DNA of 64,000 nucleotides from Myxococcota bacterium. Its GTDB lineage: Bacteria > Myxococcota_A > Bradymonadia > UBA7976 > UBA1532. The stretch covers positions 28,244 through 92,243 of the forward strand of contig JAKLJY010000016.1 of assembly GCA_023150895.1 (NCBI GenBank), given 5' to 3'. The notes below the pieces were generated by a model. That model saw nothing but the letters and a program-made list of their open reading frames with translations. It was not told where the DNA came from and did not search any database. The position numbers and the translations under genes were made by a program. Numbering within the stretch: the first letter of the stretch is position 1; each line of letters starts with the position of its first letter. This document shows positions 63,608-64,000 of the stretch, piece after piece.

Positions 63608-64000
63608 CTAGCTTCTCTTGGGCGCTGCAGCGCCGGTTTGAGTCGCAAGACCCCCTTTCAAACCGTGCGTGCGGTTTTCCCGCACACGGCTTACGGGTGG
63701 TCTCTCGAACTGCGACATTGTGCCGAATCCGGTCGGGTAGCGAACGGTGCCGCGCAGCCGGTGGAGGCCGAGGTTCCAGAAGAACTCGCGGTTCCACTCG
63801 TCTGCTTGGCCTGGGCGCAGGTTTCGGCCTTTGCGTTTCACCAGGAATCGGTGAAGTCGCTCGCTGACGTACTCGTCGAGCCGGTTGAACTTCTTCGCCG
63901 CGTTGCCGGTCTTGAAGTAGTTCCCCCAGCCCACCAGCACGGGATTGAGCCGCCGGATGAGCACCCGGACGTCCTTCACCCCGTTCTGGCGTCGGTCCGT
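63608..64000 (-). CDS. ltrA: Group II intron reverse transcriptase/maturase, C-terminal fragment
   Basis: The visible C-terminus covers about 131 residues including the edge codons. It shows domain X (maturase) of group II intron proteins: LNPVLVGWGNYFKTGNAAKKF, DEYVSERLHRFLVKRKG, then LGLHRLRGTVRYP. No HNH endonuclease domain follows. The reading frame continues through domain V (RVRENRTHGLKGG) and into domain VI before a TAG at 63608. The frame is open to the window edge, so the start lies outside. It promotes splicing and mobility of the intron. Confidence 0.85.
   Translation of the reverse strand, partial: TDRRQNGVKDVRVLIRRLNPVLVGWGNYFKTGNAAKKFNRLDEYVSERLHRFLVKRKGRNLRPGQADEWNREFFWNLGLHRLRGTVRYPTGFGTMSQFERPPVSRVRENRTHGLKGGLATQTGAAAPKRS
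63660..63692 (-). ncRNA. Group II intron domain V hairpin
   Basis: The 33-base minus-strand element begins AAGCCGTGTGCGGGAAAA and shows the typical domain V layout: an AAGCCGTG/CACGGTTT lower helix with a G-U wobble in the AGC triad, a two-base CG bulge, a TGCGG/CCGCA upper helix, and a GAAAA loop. Domain V is the catalytic core of the ribozyme. It lies inside the maturase reading frame, which reads across it. Confidence 0.85.

Larger units (their letters stand above)
63601..64000 (-). mobile_element. 3' end of a group II intron (window edge)
   Basis: The minus strand carries the C-terminal part of a group II intron maturase, followed by a domain V hairpin and a domain VI-like stem (GTCTTG...CAAGAG, with an inner GGCGC/GCGCC hairpin). 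The intron ends within about 63600-63615; its exact 3' splice site is not resolved. The 5' part lies outside the window. Confidence 0.8.

Overview
The window is 64 kb of dense, very GC-rich bacterial chromosome from a Gram-negative organism with an outer membrane: it carries many lipoproteins with signal-peptidase II boxes, a TonB/ExbB/ExbD system with a TonB-dependent receptor, and an MlaC-like protein. A eukaryote-like Ser/Thr kinase fused to a formylglycine-enzyme-like (FGE/SUMF1) domain, giant PKD-repeat exoproteins, Cys-rich lipoproteins with PPC-like repeats, HEAT-repeat proteins and PilZ proteins together suggest Myxococcota or a related delta-proteobacterial lineage, probably environmental or uncultured. 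No 16S rRNA or other phylogenetic marker is present, so this is inference from gene content. No tRNA, rRNA or CRISPR array was seen, and no gene-free gap exceeds about 300 bases.

Layout. 1-5.1 kb: end of a kinase gene, then a minus-strand cluster of alanine racemase, CrcB-like fluoride channel, a small membrane protein and a ferritin-like diiron protein. 5.1-8.6 kb: lipoprotein plus MlaC-like pair, then a plus-strand pair of PilZ-type proteins. 8-16.3 kb: DUF218/YdcF, YqgE, a degenerate HD-GYP-like protein and two large HEAT-type proteins that look like parts of one signalling or scaffold system. 16.2-35.5 kb: a large cell-surface locus in which two Cys-rich lipoproteins flank a small anchored protein, a 2.6 kaa PKD giant and a PKD/beta-propeller protein. 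35.7-38.7 kb: a 43-residue very basic protein and a PHP-type (CehA/McbA-like) lipoprotein. 38.7-44.5 kb: nitrite/sulfite reductase, EttA, three small unknowns and a 2[4Fe-4S] ferredoxin.

44.7-47.2 kb holds the most unusual unit: a translationally coupled operon of an acyltransferase fused to a cyclic-nucleotide-binding-like domain, a heme-oxygenase-like diiron oxidase, and an integral-membrane isoprenylcysteine-type methyltransferase. It looks like a biosynthetic route to a modified acyl metabolite, perhaps a signal or lipid. 47.2-54 kb: a lamin-tail-domain lipoprotein, then a biotin-dependent acyl-CoA carboxylase (two subunits) coupled to a beta-keto acid cleavage enzyme and an ElaA acetyltransferase. 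54-60.6 kb: a complete TonB uptake operon (lipoprotein, receptor, TonB, ExbB, two ExbD). 60.6-63.6 kb: an M16 peptidase pair, one with and one without the HxxEH zinc motif. The right edge is the 3' end of a group II intron (maturase C-terminus, domain V and domain VI) that stops almost at the start codon of the M16 pair.

Genes are packed in short operons with frequent ATGA/GTGA start-stop overlaps and several convergent pairs that overlap or lie a few bases apart. Start codons were chosen from Shine-Dalgarno motifs, signal peptides and these overlaps. Many very long open frames on the opposite strand of the large genes are GC-driven shadows and were left out.
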